A stretch of DNA of 64,000 bases from CAWAYR01 sp050250875 (GTDB taxonomy: Bacteria > Acidobacteriota > Vicinamibacteria > Vicinamibacterales > UBA2999), in the NCBI GenBank assembly GCA_050250875.1, contig JBFWNV010000002.1, positions 310,001 to 374,000 on the forward strand, written 5' to 3'. Each line of letters begins with the position of its first letter. The stretch's first letter is position 1. The position numbers and the translations under genes were made by a program. Under the pieces are notes generated by a model. The model worked only from the letters and a program-made list of their open reading frames with translations, searched no databases and was not told where the DNA came from. This document shows positions 7,969 to 16,261 of the stretch, piece by piece.

Positions 7969-8490
7969 TCAGCGCGCGAACTCGGCGCAAACACGGGAAG
8001 CGCCGACGGCGATGCGGCCGTTGGAGCGGCAGTTGAGGCACCAGCCCTCGCGGCCGGCGGCCACCGGGTCGGCGGCGGCGCGGGCGGCGTCGGCCGGCAG
8101 CGCGTCGGCCGGAGCGTTGGCGGCCGGCTCGTCGAAAGCGGCCGGATAGGGCCGCAGCACATGCTGCTTGCCGTTCTGCGCCGAGCACTCGGGGCAGGCG
8201 CGCCACGAGCCGTCGGCCCGGGTGATCGGGGTGCGCACGTCCTCGGCGCAGGTCGAGCACGGCACCCGGCCGACGGTGGCGGTGCGGCGCACGGCGGTGG
8301 GCGTGGCCTGCCAGTCGGCGCCGGTGTCGGCCACCAGGTGCTGCGCCGCCCCGGCCGCCGTGAGCAGCACGTCGCCGGCGCGGGCGCTGAACTTCACCAG
8401 CACCTTGCCCTCGACGGTCTGGCCGGTGACGCGGCCGATGCCCCACTCGGGCTTGGACTTGTGACGAACGAGATCTCCGGCTTTGAACAC
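7969..8490 (-). CDS. DUF3553 domain plus zinc-ribbon protein
   Basis: The start is placed at GTG 8490 because GGAG lies 6 bases upstream and the resulting N-terminus (FKAGDLVRHKSKPEWGIGRV) aligns directly with the paralogue at 7893. The protein has 173 residues. Residues 1-60 are the DUF3553 barrel. Residues about 70-105 carry two CxxC pairs (CSTC and CPEC), a rubredoxin-like zinc ribbon. A low-complexity Ala/Pro linker follows. The C-terminus has another CxxC (CLNC) and a lone Cys. The zinc ribbon suggests nucleic-acid or protein contacts; the function is unknown. GTG 8502 is an alternative start. Confidence 0.7.
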   Translation of the reverse strand: MFKAGDLVRHKSKPEWGIGRVTGQTVEGKVLVKFSARAGDVLLTAAGAAQHLVADTGADWQATPTAVRRTATVGRVPCSTCAEDVRTPITRADGSWRACPECSAQNGKQHVLRPYPAAFDEPAANAPADALPADAARAAADPVAAGREGWCLNCRSNGRIAVGASRVCAEFAR

Positions 8491-8810
8491 CTGACGCTCC
8501 ACCCAGACTGCAGCCCCAGCGTACACCCCGCCGGTCCGCAGAAGTTGCTGCGCGTCTGGTGGCCCCGCCACGGCACCACACCATCCCTGGCGTAGGGGCC
8601 TGGCCCCAATGGCATTCGGATTGCGCCGGCAGGCAGAAACTGCGGGCAGACCCGGGCCCGACCGAGGAGAAGTCCGTGGCCACTGCCGCGGCTCCGGCTC
8701 GCGCCTGCCATTTCGCACCGCATTCGCGATGCGCACTCGCGGCACACGTCGTGCACAGTGGCCCGGCGGGGCGCAACGCTCGGATGCCAAGGCGCCCGGG
8801 AGGGGTTGTC
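8491..8810. other. 320-bp non-coding spacer with a half copy of repeat family B
   Basis: No convincing gene is seen between the divergent DUF3553 and peroxidase genes. GGGGCCTGGCCCC at 8595-8607, followed by an AATGGCA-type flank and TTGCGC, matches the left half and centre of the 60-bp family B units at 12351, 28413 and 30965. The right-hand palindrome is absent, so this is a decayed copy. The promoters of both flanking genes should lie here, but I see no clear consensus. Confidence 0.6.
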
Positions 8811-9803
8811 GTGTATCCGAGGCTGCTCATCGCCGTCGCCCTCATCCTCTCGGGCGCCGTAGTCCAGTCCCAGCAGCGGCGGGAGCCGATCGAGCCGATC
8901 GAGCGGGCGAAGATCGCCAACCGCCCGATGGCTGAGTTGGGGAAGAAGCTCTATTTCGACCCGCGGCTCTCGCGCTCCGGGTTCATCAGCTGCAATTCCT
9001 GCCACAACCTCAGCCTGGGCGGGTCGGACAATCTGAAGACGTCGATCGGCCACCAGTGGCAGAAAGGGCCGATCAATGCGCCGACCGTGCTGAACTCGAG
9101 CATGAACGTGGCGCAGTTCTGGGACGGCCGCGCCGAGACGCTCAAGGCTCAGGCCGGCGGGCCCATCGCCAATCCCGGTGAGATGGCGTTCACGCACGAA
9201 CTCGCCGTGGAGATGCTCAGCACCATCCCCGGCTACGTCACCGAGTTCCAGAACGTCTTCGGGCCCGGCGCCATCGACATCGACAAGGTGACCACCGCCA
9301 TCGCCGCCTTCGAAGAGACGCTGGTCACCCCCAACGCGCGGTTCGACCGCTGGCTGCGCGGCGAACGGCGCGCCATCACGCTCGAAGAAGAGGGCGGCTA
9401 CGCGCTGTTCAAGTCGAGCGGCTGCACCGCCTGCCACAATGGACCGGCCGCCGGCGGTGCCTCGTTCCGCAAGATGGGCGTGGTGGAGCCGTATCGCACC
9501 GACAACCCGGCCGAGGGCCGCGTCGCCGTCACGGGACGCGACGCCGATCGCTTCAGCTTCAAGGTGCCGACGCTGCGCAACGTGGAGCTGACCTATCCCT
9601 ACTTCCACGACGGCGCCGCCGACACGCTGGCCGAGGCGGTGGACGTAATGGGGCGCATCCAGCTCGGCAAGCGCTACACGCCCGACGAACTGGGCAAGAT
9701 CGTCGCGTTCCTGAAGACGCTCACCGGCGATCAGCCGACGTTCGTGATGCCGCTGCTGCCGCCGTCGTCCGACGCCACGCCGCGTCCGCAGCCGTTCAAG
9801 TAG
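8811..9803 (+). CDS. Periplasmic dihaem cytochrome c peroxidase, MauG/CcpA family
   Basis: This 330-residue exported enzyme starts at GTG 8811, preceded by GGGAGGGG, which leads straight into a signal peptide (LLIAVALILSGAVVQSQ). Two haem c sites are visible: CNSCH in the N-terminal domain (about residue 62) and CTACH in the C-terminal domain. The conserved segments LGKKLYFDPRLS and PTLRNVELTYPYFHDG are typical of bacterial cytochrome c peroxidases. It probably reduces hydrogen peroxide using a small electron donor in the periplasm; MauG-like oxidation of another substrate is possible. No maturation or partner genes are adjacent. Confidence 0.92.
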   Translation: MYPRLLIAVALILSGAVVQSQQRREPIEPIERAKIANRPMAELGKKLYFDPRLSRSGFISCNSCHNLSLGGSDNLKTSIGHQWQKGPINAPTVLNSSMNVAQFWDGRAETLKAQAGGPIANPGEMAFTHELAVEMLSTIPGYVTEFQNVFGPGAIDIDKVTTAIAAFEETLVTPNARFDRWLRGERRAITLEEEGGYALFKSSGCTACHNGPAAGGASFRKMGVVEPYRTDNPAEGRVAVTGRDADRFSFKVPTLRNVELTYPYFHDGAADTLAEAVDVMGRIQLGKRYTPDELGKIVAFLKTLTGDQPTFVMPLLPPSSDATPRPQPFK

Positions 9804-9813
9804 CCCGCCCCAC

Positions 9814-11532
9814 TCACGGCACGCCGGAGAAGTAGGCCCGCTGGCGGCTGCGGTCGGTGTCGCCGAAGTACTCGGCCGTCCAACTGCTGCCGTTCTCGAG
9901 GTGCCGGAACGCGGTGTCGGCGGGGTCGGCGGGCTGGCTCGACGCCCACTCGCGGAACGCGTAGTGGTTCCACAGCCGCATGTACTCGCCCAGATAGATG
10001 TCGGCGACGCGCTCGTGGCCGCGGATGACGAGCATGTTCTCGTCGTTCACCTTGGTGGAGGCCTCGCTGAAGTTGGCCGAGCCGGTGACGACGATCGGAT
10101 CGGCACCCAGTGGATTCACCAGCATGAACTTGGTGTGGACGTACTGCACGTGGCTGTTGAGCCCGGTGAGCCGCTCCTTCACCCAGCGATCGAAGCGGTT
10201 GACGGCGATGCGGCTGCCCACGGCGAAGCGGTTCTCCTTCATGAAGCGAAGGTTCGTCATCTCCTGGATGGCGGCCGGACGGTTGGCGGTGGGCGTGCCG
10301 CTGGGGATCAGCTTGTCGAGCAGTGCGTAGCGCAGCCGCGCCTGGCCGGAGCGATAGGCCTCCTTGAAGATCGCCGGCATGCCGAAGGCGAAGGTCATGA
10401 AGAGCGCGTCTGAGGCGGTGGCGGCGAGGTCCGCGTACCACTGCAGCGCCTCGAGATTCTGCTGCGGCGAGAAGATCGTGGTCGTGCCCGGCGCGGGCAG
10501 ACGCGGCACGGGCGTGGCCGGCGGAATCGGATTCTGCGCCTGCAGCTGCTGGCGCAGCGGGCCGTGCGGTGGATTGGCGGCAATCGTCGTCCACAGCTGC
10601 AGATAGCTGTCGGCCACCTGCGGGTCGTTGACGACGTGGACGACGTTGGCCTGCCCGAACACGCCGCCGAGCGAGAAGTTGGTCGAGCCGGTGAGCACGG
10701 CCTCGGCCTGGCCGTTGTGCGTGAGCACGATGAACTTGTGATGGGCGATCGGCGGGCTCACCACGTCGGTGCGGGTGAGGCGCTCGAGGCACAGCGCCGA
10801 AATTCCGGCCGCGGCCGCCGTGGCGCGGTTCTCGTCGCGCGGGAAGACCACGCCCTGCGCGTCGGGCGGGTTGTTGTTGGCGTCGAAGAGCACCTGCACG
10901 TGGGCGCCGCGGGCCTGGGCGGCGGCGAGCAACGCGGCCAGCCGCGGCAGCCGGAACTCGTAGGCGGCCACGCGGATGCCCCACGTGACGTCGATCGCCC
11001 GGGCCAGGAACGTCTCGATCTCCTCCATCACGCCGCGCGACAGCCAGGCCCAACGCGGGTCGGCGGGGTTGTTCTCGTCGGGCGGCGTGCCGTAGCGGTG
11101 GGCGTATTCCTGTGACGCCGACGCGCCGCGATTGAAGAACACGTGATGCGTCTGGCCGAGTTCCGACTCGGTGGTCACCTCCACCGCCGCCTCGCGATCG
11201 GCGACCAGCGCGTCAGGGGCGCCGGTAAGGGCGACGACACGGTAGGTGTAGCGCTGGTTCGGCTTGGCGGTGAAGTCGCTCCAGGTGAAGCCCTGGATCG
11301 GGTGCTGCCGGGTGGAGTAAGTGGCGCCTGGCGGAAACCCGGGGTCGGTGAGGAGGAACGTCTTCTTGCCGCGCAGCCAGTACGCCTCCTCTTCCTCGTG
11401 GTCGGTACGGTGCACGGCGAAGCCGAGCAGGTTGGCGCACAGCGCCTGCGGCAGGTGGATGCCCAGCAGCACGACGTGGGAGCCGGCAATGGCCCGCACG
11501 GTGAGCTGGTCGCTGGTGACGCTGCGCCGCAT
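9814..11532 (-). CDS. Phospholipase D-like (HKD superfamily) protein
   Basis: This 572-residue protein has two PLD-like half sites: H264-x-K266 followed by TGSTNFS, and H466-x-K468 followed by TGSANFS. The Asp that normally completes HxKxxxxD is Thr in the first site and Asn in the second, as in many PLDc_2 proteins. An N-terminal region (about 75-120, QRYTYRVVAL) resembles an FN3 strand pair. No signal peptide is evident. It could hydrolyse a phosphodiester (lipid or nucleic acid) or be a binding variant. It is convergent with the peroxidase gene at 10 bp spacing and is not in an operon. Confidence 0.82.
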   Translation of the reverse strand: MRRSVTSDQLTVRAIAGSHVVLLGIHLPQALCANLLGFAVHRTDHEEEEAYWLRGKKTFLLTDPGFPPGATYSTRQHPIQGFTWSDFTAKPNQRYTYRVVALTGAPDALVADREAAVEVTTESELGQTHHVFFNRGASASQEYAHRYGTPPDENNPADPRWAWLSRGVMEEIETFLARAIDVTWGIRVAAYEFRLPRLAALLAAAQARGAHVQVLFDANNNPPDAQGVVFPRDENRATAAAAGISALCLERLTRTDVVSPPIAHHKFIVLTHNGQAEAVLTGSTNFSLGGVFGQANVVHVVNDPQVADSYLQLWTTIAANPPHGPLRQQLQAQNPIPPATPVPRLPAPGTTTIFSPQQNLEALQWYADLAATASDALFMTFAFGMPAIFKEAYRSGQARLRYALLDKLIPSGTPTANRPAAIQEMTNLRFMKENRFAVGSRIAVNRFDRWVKERLTGLNSHVQYVHTKFMLVNPLGADPIVVTGSANFSEASTKVNDENMLVIRGHERVADIYLGEYMRLWNHYAFREWASSQPADPADTAFRHLENGSSWTAEYFGDTDRSRQRAYFSGVP

Positions 11533-11672
11533 GATGGACCTCCGGGCAGAGACGCGAGGGGCGCGCAGTTTCTGCGCTGAGGATAGCGGCGTCAGGTGGC
11601 AAATTCCATCACCGCCGACCTGTCATCGGAACGGTCACGGTTACAAGTCGCGGGGTGGCAGGAACTGCCGGG

Positions 11673-12161
11673 TCAGGCGGCGGCGGGGTCGGCCAGATCG
11701 CGCAAATCCTCGACATCCACGAAGACGAGCGACTCGGAGTTGACGCAGTGGCGCTGCCCGGTCGGCCGGGGCCCGTCGGGGAAGACGTGGCCGAGATGGC
11801 AGTCGCACCGCGCGCACAGGATCTCCACCCGGGTCATCCCGTGGCTGCGGTCCACCCGCGTCGCCACGTTCTCGTCGGCGATCGGCTGGAAGAAGCTGGG
11901 CCAGCCGGTACCCGACTCGAACTTGGCGTTCGAGGCGAAGAGCGGCAGGTGGCAGCAGACGCAGGCGTAGACGCCGTGCGCCTTGTTGTCGAGCAATGTG
12001 CCGCAGAACGGCCGCTCGGTGCCCTGCGCGCGGGCGATGCGGAACTGATCGTCGGTGAGCTGGGCGCGCCACTCGGTCGGCGTCTTCTCGACGCGCGGGA
12101 CGTCGATCGGGCCGACGAGCTGGCCGTCGGCGTTGAAGACCTTGACGGAGACCTTGGACAT
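11673..12161 (-). CDS. msrB: Peptide-methionine (R)-S-oxide reductase
   Basis: This is a 162-residue enzyme that repairs methionine-R-sulfoxide in proteins. The ATG at 12161 (MSKVSVKVF) is preferred because AAGGG precedes it; an in-frame ATG lies 7 codons upstream. Residues about 25-150 are the MsrB fold: TEWRAQLTDDQF, GTERPF, FESGTGWPSF, and RHCVNS with catalytic Cys139. Zinc is bound by two CxxC pairs (Cys67/Cys70 and Cys116/Cys119). Cys53, next to the PF motif, is in the position of a resolving cysteine. There is no signal peptide, so it is cytoplasmic. Confidence 0.93.
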   Translation of the reverse strand: MSKVSVKVFNADGQLVGPIDVPRVEKTPTEWRAQLTDDQFRIARAQGTERPFCGTLLDNKAHGVYACVCCHLPLFASNAKFESGTGWPSFFQPIADENVATRVDRSHGMTRVEILCARCDCHLGHVFPDGPRPTGQRHCVNSESLVFVDVEDLRDLADPAAA

Positions 12162-12350
12162 GACGCCCTTATGATGTCGCACGCGGGCCGGGCGGGTCAG
12201 CGGCCGACGCGGGGCGCTGGGCGCGCGGCCATCCTGCCGATCATCGCGGTCGCGTCCGGCGTCGTGCCGCTGGTCTCCGCATCACGTCGGAGCGCGTCAT
12301 CGCGTCGCTCGCGGGAGTTATCTACAACGCAGAAGGCGTTGGGGCCCGTT

Positions 12351-12410
12351 GGGGCCTGGCCCCGATGGCACGTTAGTTGCGCACGAAACGTGCCATTGGG
12401 GCCAGGCCCC
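12351..12410. repeat. Family B 60-bp REPIN-like unit, copy 1
   Basis: GGGGCCTGGCCCC at 12351-12363 and GGGGCCAGGCCCC at 12398-12410 enclose 34 bp. Adjacent inner segments ATGGCACG and CGTGCCAT also pair, so the whole unit can fold as one long hairpin with TTGCGC near the apex. It lies 15 bp before the GTG start of the PfkB kinase gene. The rest of 12162-12350 shows no gene. Confidence 0.85.
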
Positions 12411-12424
12411 GGATACAATTCGGC

Positions 12425-13474
12425 GTGGCCGGACCGCGACTGCTCACCGCCGGAGAGGCATTCGAGGACCTGGTCTTCGTCGGGCTCGAGCGGCTGCCCG
12501 CCGCCGGCGAGGAGATCAAGACCGACACGTTCCACGCCACCATCGGCGGCGGCGCGGTAATCACCGCCGTCGCGGCGGCCCGGCTCGGCGTCTCCACCGC
12601 GATTCTCAGCGCGCTCAGCGCCCCCGCCGTCGCCCGGCTCAGACGCGAGCGCGTGCGGGTGCACAACCTGAAGCAGCCGCGCGAGCCGCACGCCATCTCG
12701 GCGGCGCTCTCGACCACCACCGATCGCGCCTTCGTGACCTTCACCGGCGTCAACCGCGTGCTCGAGCCGCGCCTGCTCGCCGCCCTGCGCACGGCCGCCG
12801 CCGGCCACGTGCACCTGGCGCTCACGCCGCACGACCTCGACGCCTGGACCGCGTGCGTGAGGCGCCTCAAGCGCCGCGGCGCCACCGTGTCGTGGGACTT
12901 CGGCTGGAGCGAGTCGCTGGCCCTGCGTCCCGAGCTGCCCGCACTGATGGACGCGCTCGATCTCGTCTTCGTCAACGAACTCGAGGCGCCGCTCTACGCG
13001 CGGGTCAACGCGCTCGACGACGCCTACCCGCCGCTGCGCGCCCGCACGTGCGCGGTGATCGTCAAGCTCGGATCGCTCGGCAGCCGCTGGCTGCGCCGCG
13101 GTCCCGAGGGCGACGTGGTGATGCCGGCCCCGCGCGTCACGCCCGTGGACACCACCGGCGCCGGCGACGCCTTCAGCGCCGGCTTCCTGGCCGCCTGGCT
13201 GCGCGGCAGCGCGCCCGCGCATTGCCTGGCCACCGGCAACACGGTGGGCGCCGCATCCACGGCCGCGCCCGGCGGACTCGACGCCCTGCCCCGCGCCGCC
13301 GACCTGCCCGCCATGCTCCGCCCGCGCGCGCCATCCACGGCGCGACGGCCCGGACTGCCGCCCGCCGCCAAGAACGCCCGCGCTGCCGGACAAGCATCGG
13401 GCCCGCCCCGCGCGACGACCGCGCGCCCGCGCCCGCCCGCGAGGCGCCGCCGCGCCACCAGGAGGACCTCGTGA
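12425..13474 (+). CDS. PfkB-family carbohydrate kinase
   Basis: This is a 349-residue ribokinase-fold sugar kinase. GTG 12425 (VAGPRLLTAGEAFEDLVF) is the first sensible start. The substrate-side motif IGGGAVITAVAAARLG appears early, and the C-terminal signature DTTGAGDAFSAGF (about 241-253) carries the catalytic Asp and anion hole. The last 40 residues are an unusual Arg/Ala/Pro-rich tail. The gene is first in a three-gene coupled operon: its stop overlaps the GTG of the GH4 gene (GTGA at 13471), and that gene's ribosome site GGAGGA lies inside this gene. The sugar is not identifiable from sequence. Confidence 0.85.
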   Translation: MAGPRLLTAGEAFEDLVFVGLERLPAAGEEIKTDTFHATIGGGAVITAVAAARLGVSTAILSALSAPAVARLRRERVRVHNLKQPREPHAISAALSTTTDRAFVTFTGVNRVLEPRLLAALRTAAAGHVHLALTPHDLDAWTACVRRLKRRGATVSWDFGWSESLALRPELPALMDALDLVFVNELEAPLYARVNALDDAYPPLRARTCAVIVKLGSLGSRWLRRGPEGDVVMPAPRVTPVDTTGAGDAFSAGFLAAWLRGSAPAHCLATGNTVGAASTAAPGGLDALPRAADLPAMLRPRAPSTARRPGLPPAAKNARAAGQASGPPRATTARPRPPARRRRATRRTS

Positions 13475-14766
13475 AGCTGGCCATCATCGGCGGCGCCGGC
13501 GTGCGCGTGCCGCTGCTCGTGGGCGGGTTCGCCCGCTCCACGCTCCTTGTCGATCGTATCGACCTCTACGACATCGACCAGGCGCGCCTCGCCGTGATCG
13601 CCGATCTGGCGCAGCGGATGGCCGGTCGCGTGACGGTCCACGCCCACGCCGCGCCCGAGCCCGCCATCGACGGCGCCGACTTCGTCATCACCAGCATCCG
13701 CGCCGGCGGCATCGAGCAACGTGCCAAGGACGAGGCGACGACGATCGCCCTCGGCGTGGTCGGCCAGGAAACCGTCGGCCCGGCCGGCTTCGCGATGGCC
13801 ATCCGCACCATTCCGCCGATGGTCGAGTACGGACGGCTCGCGGCGCGACTCGCCCCCAACGCCTGGTTCATCAACTTCAGCAACCCGGTGAGCGTGGTGT
13901 CGCAGGCCGTGCACCAGCACAGCGACGCGCGGATCATCGGCATCTGCGACACGCCCACCGAGACCTTCGAGGACGCCGCGCACGCGCTCGGCCTGCCGCC
14001 GGCGGCGTGCGAGTACGACTACTTCGGCCTCAACCACCTGGGCTGGCTGCGCGAGGTCACCTTCCAGGGCGAACCGCAGATCGCGCGTCTGTGGGACGAC
14101 GACGCCCGCCTCGCCGCCGCCTATCGCTCGCCGCTCTTCGAGCCCGAGCGGCTGCGCGAGATGCGCCTGCTGCCGACGGAATATCTCTATTACTACTACC
14201 GGCCCGAGGTGGCGCTCGCCCACCTCAGGAACTCGGGCAGCAGCCGTGGCCAGGCGGTGGCCGCGCTGACCGCGCAGTTCTTCGCCGACCTCGCGCAGGG
14301 GGTGCCCGATCCGGTGGTGCGCTACCAGCAGTACCTCGCCGCCCGCGACGCGAGCTACATGCAGCTCGAGACCGGCACGACCACGCCGCGCGTCAAGCCC
14401 GACTGGGCCGAGCTGTCGGGCTACGACCGCATCGCGCTGATGACCATCTCGGCCATCGCCGGCAACACCGGGGCGGTCATCCCGCTCGACCTGCCCAACC
14501 GCGGCACCCTGCCCTTCCTGGCCGACGACGACATCGTCGAGGTGCCGTGCGCGGTGGATGCGACCGGGCCGCACGCCCGGCCGGTGGCCAAGGTGCCGGC
14601 CCACGCCCGCGCCCTCATCACCTGCGTGAAGGAATACGAGCGCGCCACGGTGACGGCGGCGATGAGCGGCCGGCGCGACGATCGCATCGACGCGCTGGCG
14701 CTGAACCCGCTGGTGCACTCGCGCCCGCTCGCCGAACAGCTCGTGGACGCGCTGCTGCCGGCATGA
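13471..14766 (+). CDS. GH4-family glycosidase (NAD-dependent 6-phospho-glycosidase type)
   Basis: This is a 431-residue member of glycoside hydrolase family 4, which cleaves glycosides by an NAD+- and Mn2+-dependent oxidation-elimination route. Visible features are a Rossmann start (VKLAIIGGAG), NFSNPVSVV (about 135-143), and the metal site Cys159 in ICDTP together with His189 in GLNHLGW. The C-terminal GxxALINPLV-like segment is present as LALNPLVHS. Family members act on 6-phospho-glucosides, galactosides or glucuronides. No PTS genes are near, so the substrate may be phosphorylated by the upstream kinase or be unphosphorylated. Translationally coupled on both sides. Confidence 0.88.
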   Translation: MKLAIIGGAGVRVPLLVGGFARSTLLVDRIDLYDIDQARLAVIADLAQRMAGRVTVHAHAAPEPAIDGADFVITSIRAGGIEQRAKDEATTIALGVVGQETVGPAGFAMAIRTIPPMVEYGRLAARLAPNAWFINFSNPVSVVSQAVHQHSDARIIGICDTPTETFEDAAHALGLPPAACEYDYFGLNHLGWLREVTFQGEPQIARLWDDDARLAAAYRSPLFEPERLREMRLLPTEYLYYYYRPEVALAHLRNSGSSRGQAVAALTAQFFADLAQGVPDPVVRYQQYLAARDASYMQLETGTTTPRVKPDWAELSGYDRIALMTISAIAGNTGAVIPLDLPNRGTLPFLADDDIVEVPCAVDATGPHARPVAKVPAHARALITCVKEYERATVTAAMSGRRDDRIDALALNPLVHSRPLAEQLVDALLPA

Positions 14767-16145
14767 CCACGCCCGCATCAGCCGGTCCGCCGTCTGCCGT
14801 GGGCGATCCGGCGCTGACGCGGGCCATGGGCCTGCTGCAGGCCACCGCCACCAACGTGATCAGCATGGTGGGCGTGGGGCCGTTCCTCACCATCCCGTTC
14901 ATGGTGACGGCGATGGACGGCCCGCACGTGATGTACGCGTGGATCGCCGGCGCCGTGCTGGCGGTGGCCGACGGCCTCGTCTACGCGCAGCTCGGCGCGG
15001 CGCTGCCCGGCAGCGGCGGCGGCTACCTCTACCTGCGTGAGGCGTTCCAGCCCTTCGGCCTCGGCCGGCTGATGGCGTTCCTGTTCATCTTCCAGACGGT
15101 GCTGGTCGCGCCGCTGTCGGTGGCCGGCGGCGCCGTGGGCTTCGCCGACTACCTGCAATTCGTGTGGGCGGGGATGACGCCGCTCACCCACCACCTGATC
15201 GCCGCCGCGGTGTGCGTGGCGTCCACGGCGCTGCTGTGGCGCAAGATCGAGGACATCGGCCGGTTGAGCGTGGTGATGCTGGCGGTGGTGCTGGTCACCG
15301 TCGGCTGGGTGATCGTCGCGGGTCTCTTCAACTTCTCGCTCGCCCAGGCCTTCGACTACCCCTCCAAGGCGTTCGTCTTCGACGGCGCGCTGGTCTCGAG
15401 CCTGGGCGCCGCCTCGGTGCTGGCGATGTACAGCTACGGCGGCTACAACCAGGTCTGCAACATCGGCGACGAGATCAAGGACCCGACCCGCACGGTGCCG
15501 CGCTCGATCTTCCTGTCGATCGCGCTGGTGTTCGTGCTCTACAGCCTGATGACCATCGTCATCCTCGGCATGATCCCGTGGGAGCAGGTGCGCGACTCGC
15601 GCACCGTGGCGTCGGTCTTCATCGAGCGGACGTTCGCCGATCCGACCGCCGGGCGGCTGGCCGGCACGGTGATGACCGGCCTCATCCTGTTCGTGGCGGC
15701 GTCGTCGCTCTACGCGACGATCCTCGGCTACTCGCGCATTCCCTACGCGGCGGCCCGCGACGGCGACTTCTTCCACGTCTTCGCCCGCGTCCACCCGACC
15801 AAGCACTTCCCCGACGTGTCGCTGGTGACGATCGCGCTGGTCTCGATCCCGTTCTGCTTCTTCACGCTGGGCCAGCTGGTGAGCTGGCTGATCCAGGTGC
15901 AGGTGCTGCTGCGCTTCATCTGGCAGTGCGCCGCGGTGGTGCTGCTGCGCCGCTACCGGCCCGACATCCCGCAGCCGTTCACGATGGTGCTCTACCCGTG
16001 GCCGGCGATCCTCTCGGGCGCGCTGTGGCTGTTCATCTTCGTCACCGGCCCGTGGGAAGGGATCGTGTTCTCGGTGGCGTTCCTGCTGGCCGGTGTCGCC
16101 GCCTACGCGGTCTTCGCCCGCAACCGCTCCCGGCCCTGGGTCTGA
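14763..16145 (+). CDS. APC-superfamily permease
   Basis: This 460-residue inner-membrane transporter has about 12 predicted helices. The first helix segment, NVISMVGVGPFLTIPF, matches the G-x-G substrate-binding bend of amino acid-polyamine-cation carriers. AMYSYGGYNQVCNIGDEIKDP in helix 6 and loop 6-7 is the second APC signature. The start overlaps the GH4 stop (ATGA at 14763). Pairing an APC carrier with a kinase and a GH4 hydrolase suggests uptake of an amino sugar or an amino-acid glycoside rather than a plain amino acid; that is inference. Confidence 0.88.
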   Translation: MTTPASAGPPSAVGDPALTRAMGLLQATATNVISMVGVGPFLTIPFMVTAMDGPHVMYAWIAGAVLAVADGLVYAQLGAALPGSGGGYLYLREAFQPFGLGRLMAFLFIFQTVLVAPLSVAGGAVGFADYLQFVWAGMTPLTHHLIAAAVCVASTALLWRKIEDIGRLSVVMLAVVLVTVGWVIVAGLFNFSLAQAFDYPSKAFVFDGALVSSLGAASVLAMYSYGGYNQVCNIGDEIKDPTRTVPRSIFLSIALVFVLYSLMTIVILGMIPWEQVRDSRTVASVFIERTFADPTAGRLAGTVMTGLILFVAASSLYATILGYSRIPYAAARDGDFFHVFARVHPTKHFPDVSLVTIALVSIPFCFFTLGQLVSWLIQVQVLLRFIWQCAAVVLLRRYRPDIPQPFTMVLYPWPAILSGALWLFIFVTGPWEGIVFSVAFLLAGVAAYAVFARNRSRPWV

Positions 16146-16261
16146 GCCCCCGGGACCCGGCTGGCCAGCCCGGCCGTCGCGTCAGCGCCGGCGAAACAAT
16201 CCTCGCGCCGCGCTCGTAACCGTCGTACTGTCGGGCCTCGTCCGCCGACAGGAGGGTCACG

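Noticed and set aside
7642..8490. Toxin-antitoxin pair
   Set aside because: The two small genes are paralogues with the same domain rather than a toxin and antitoxin pair.
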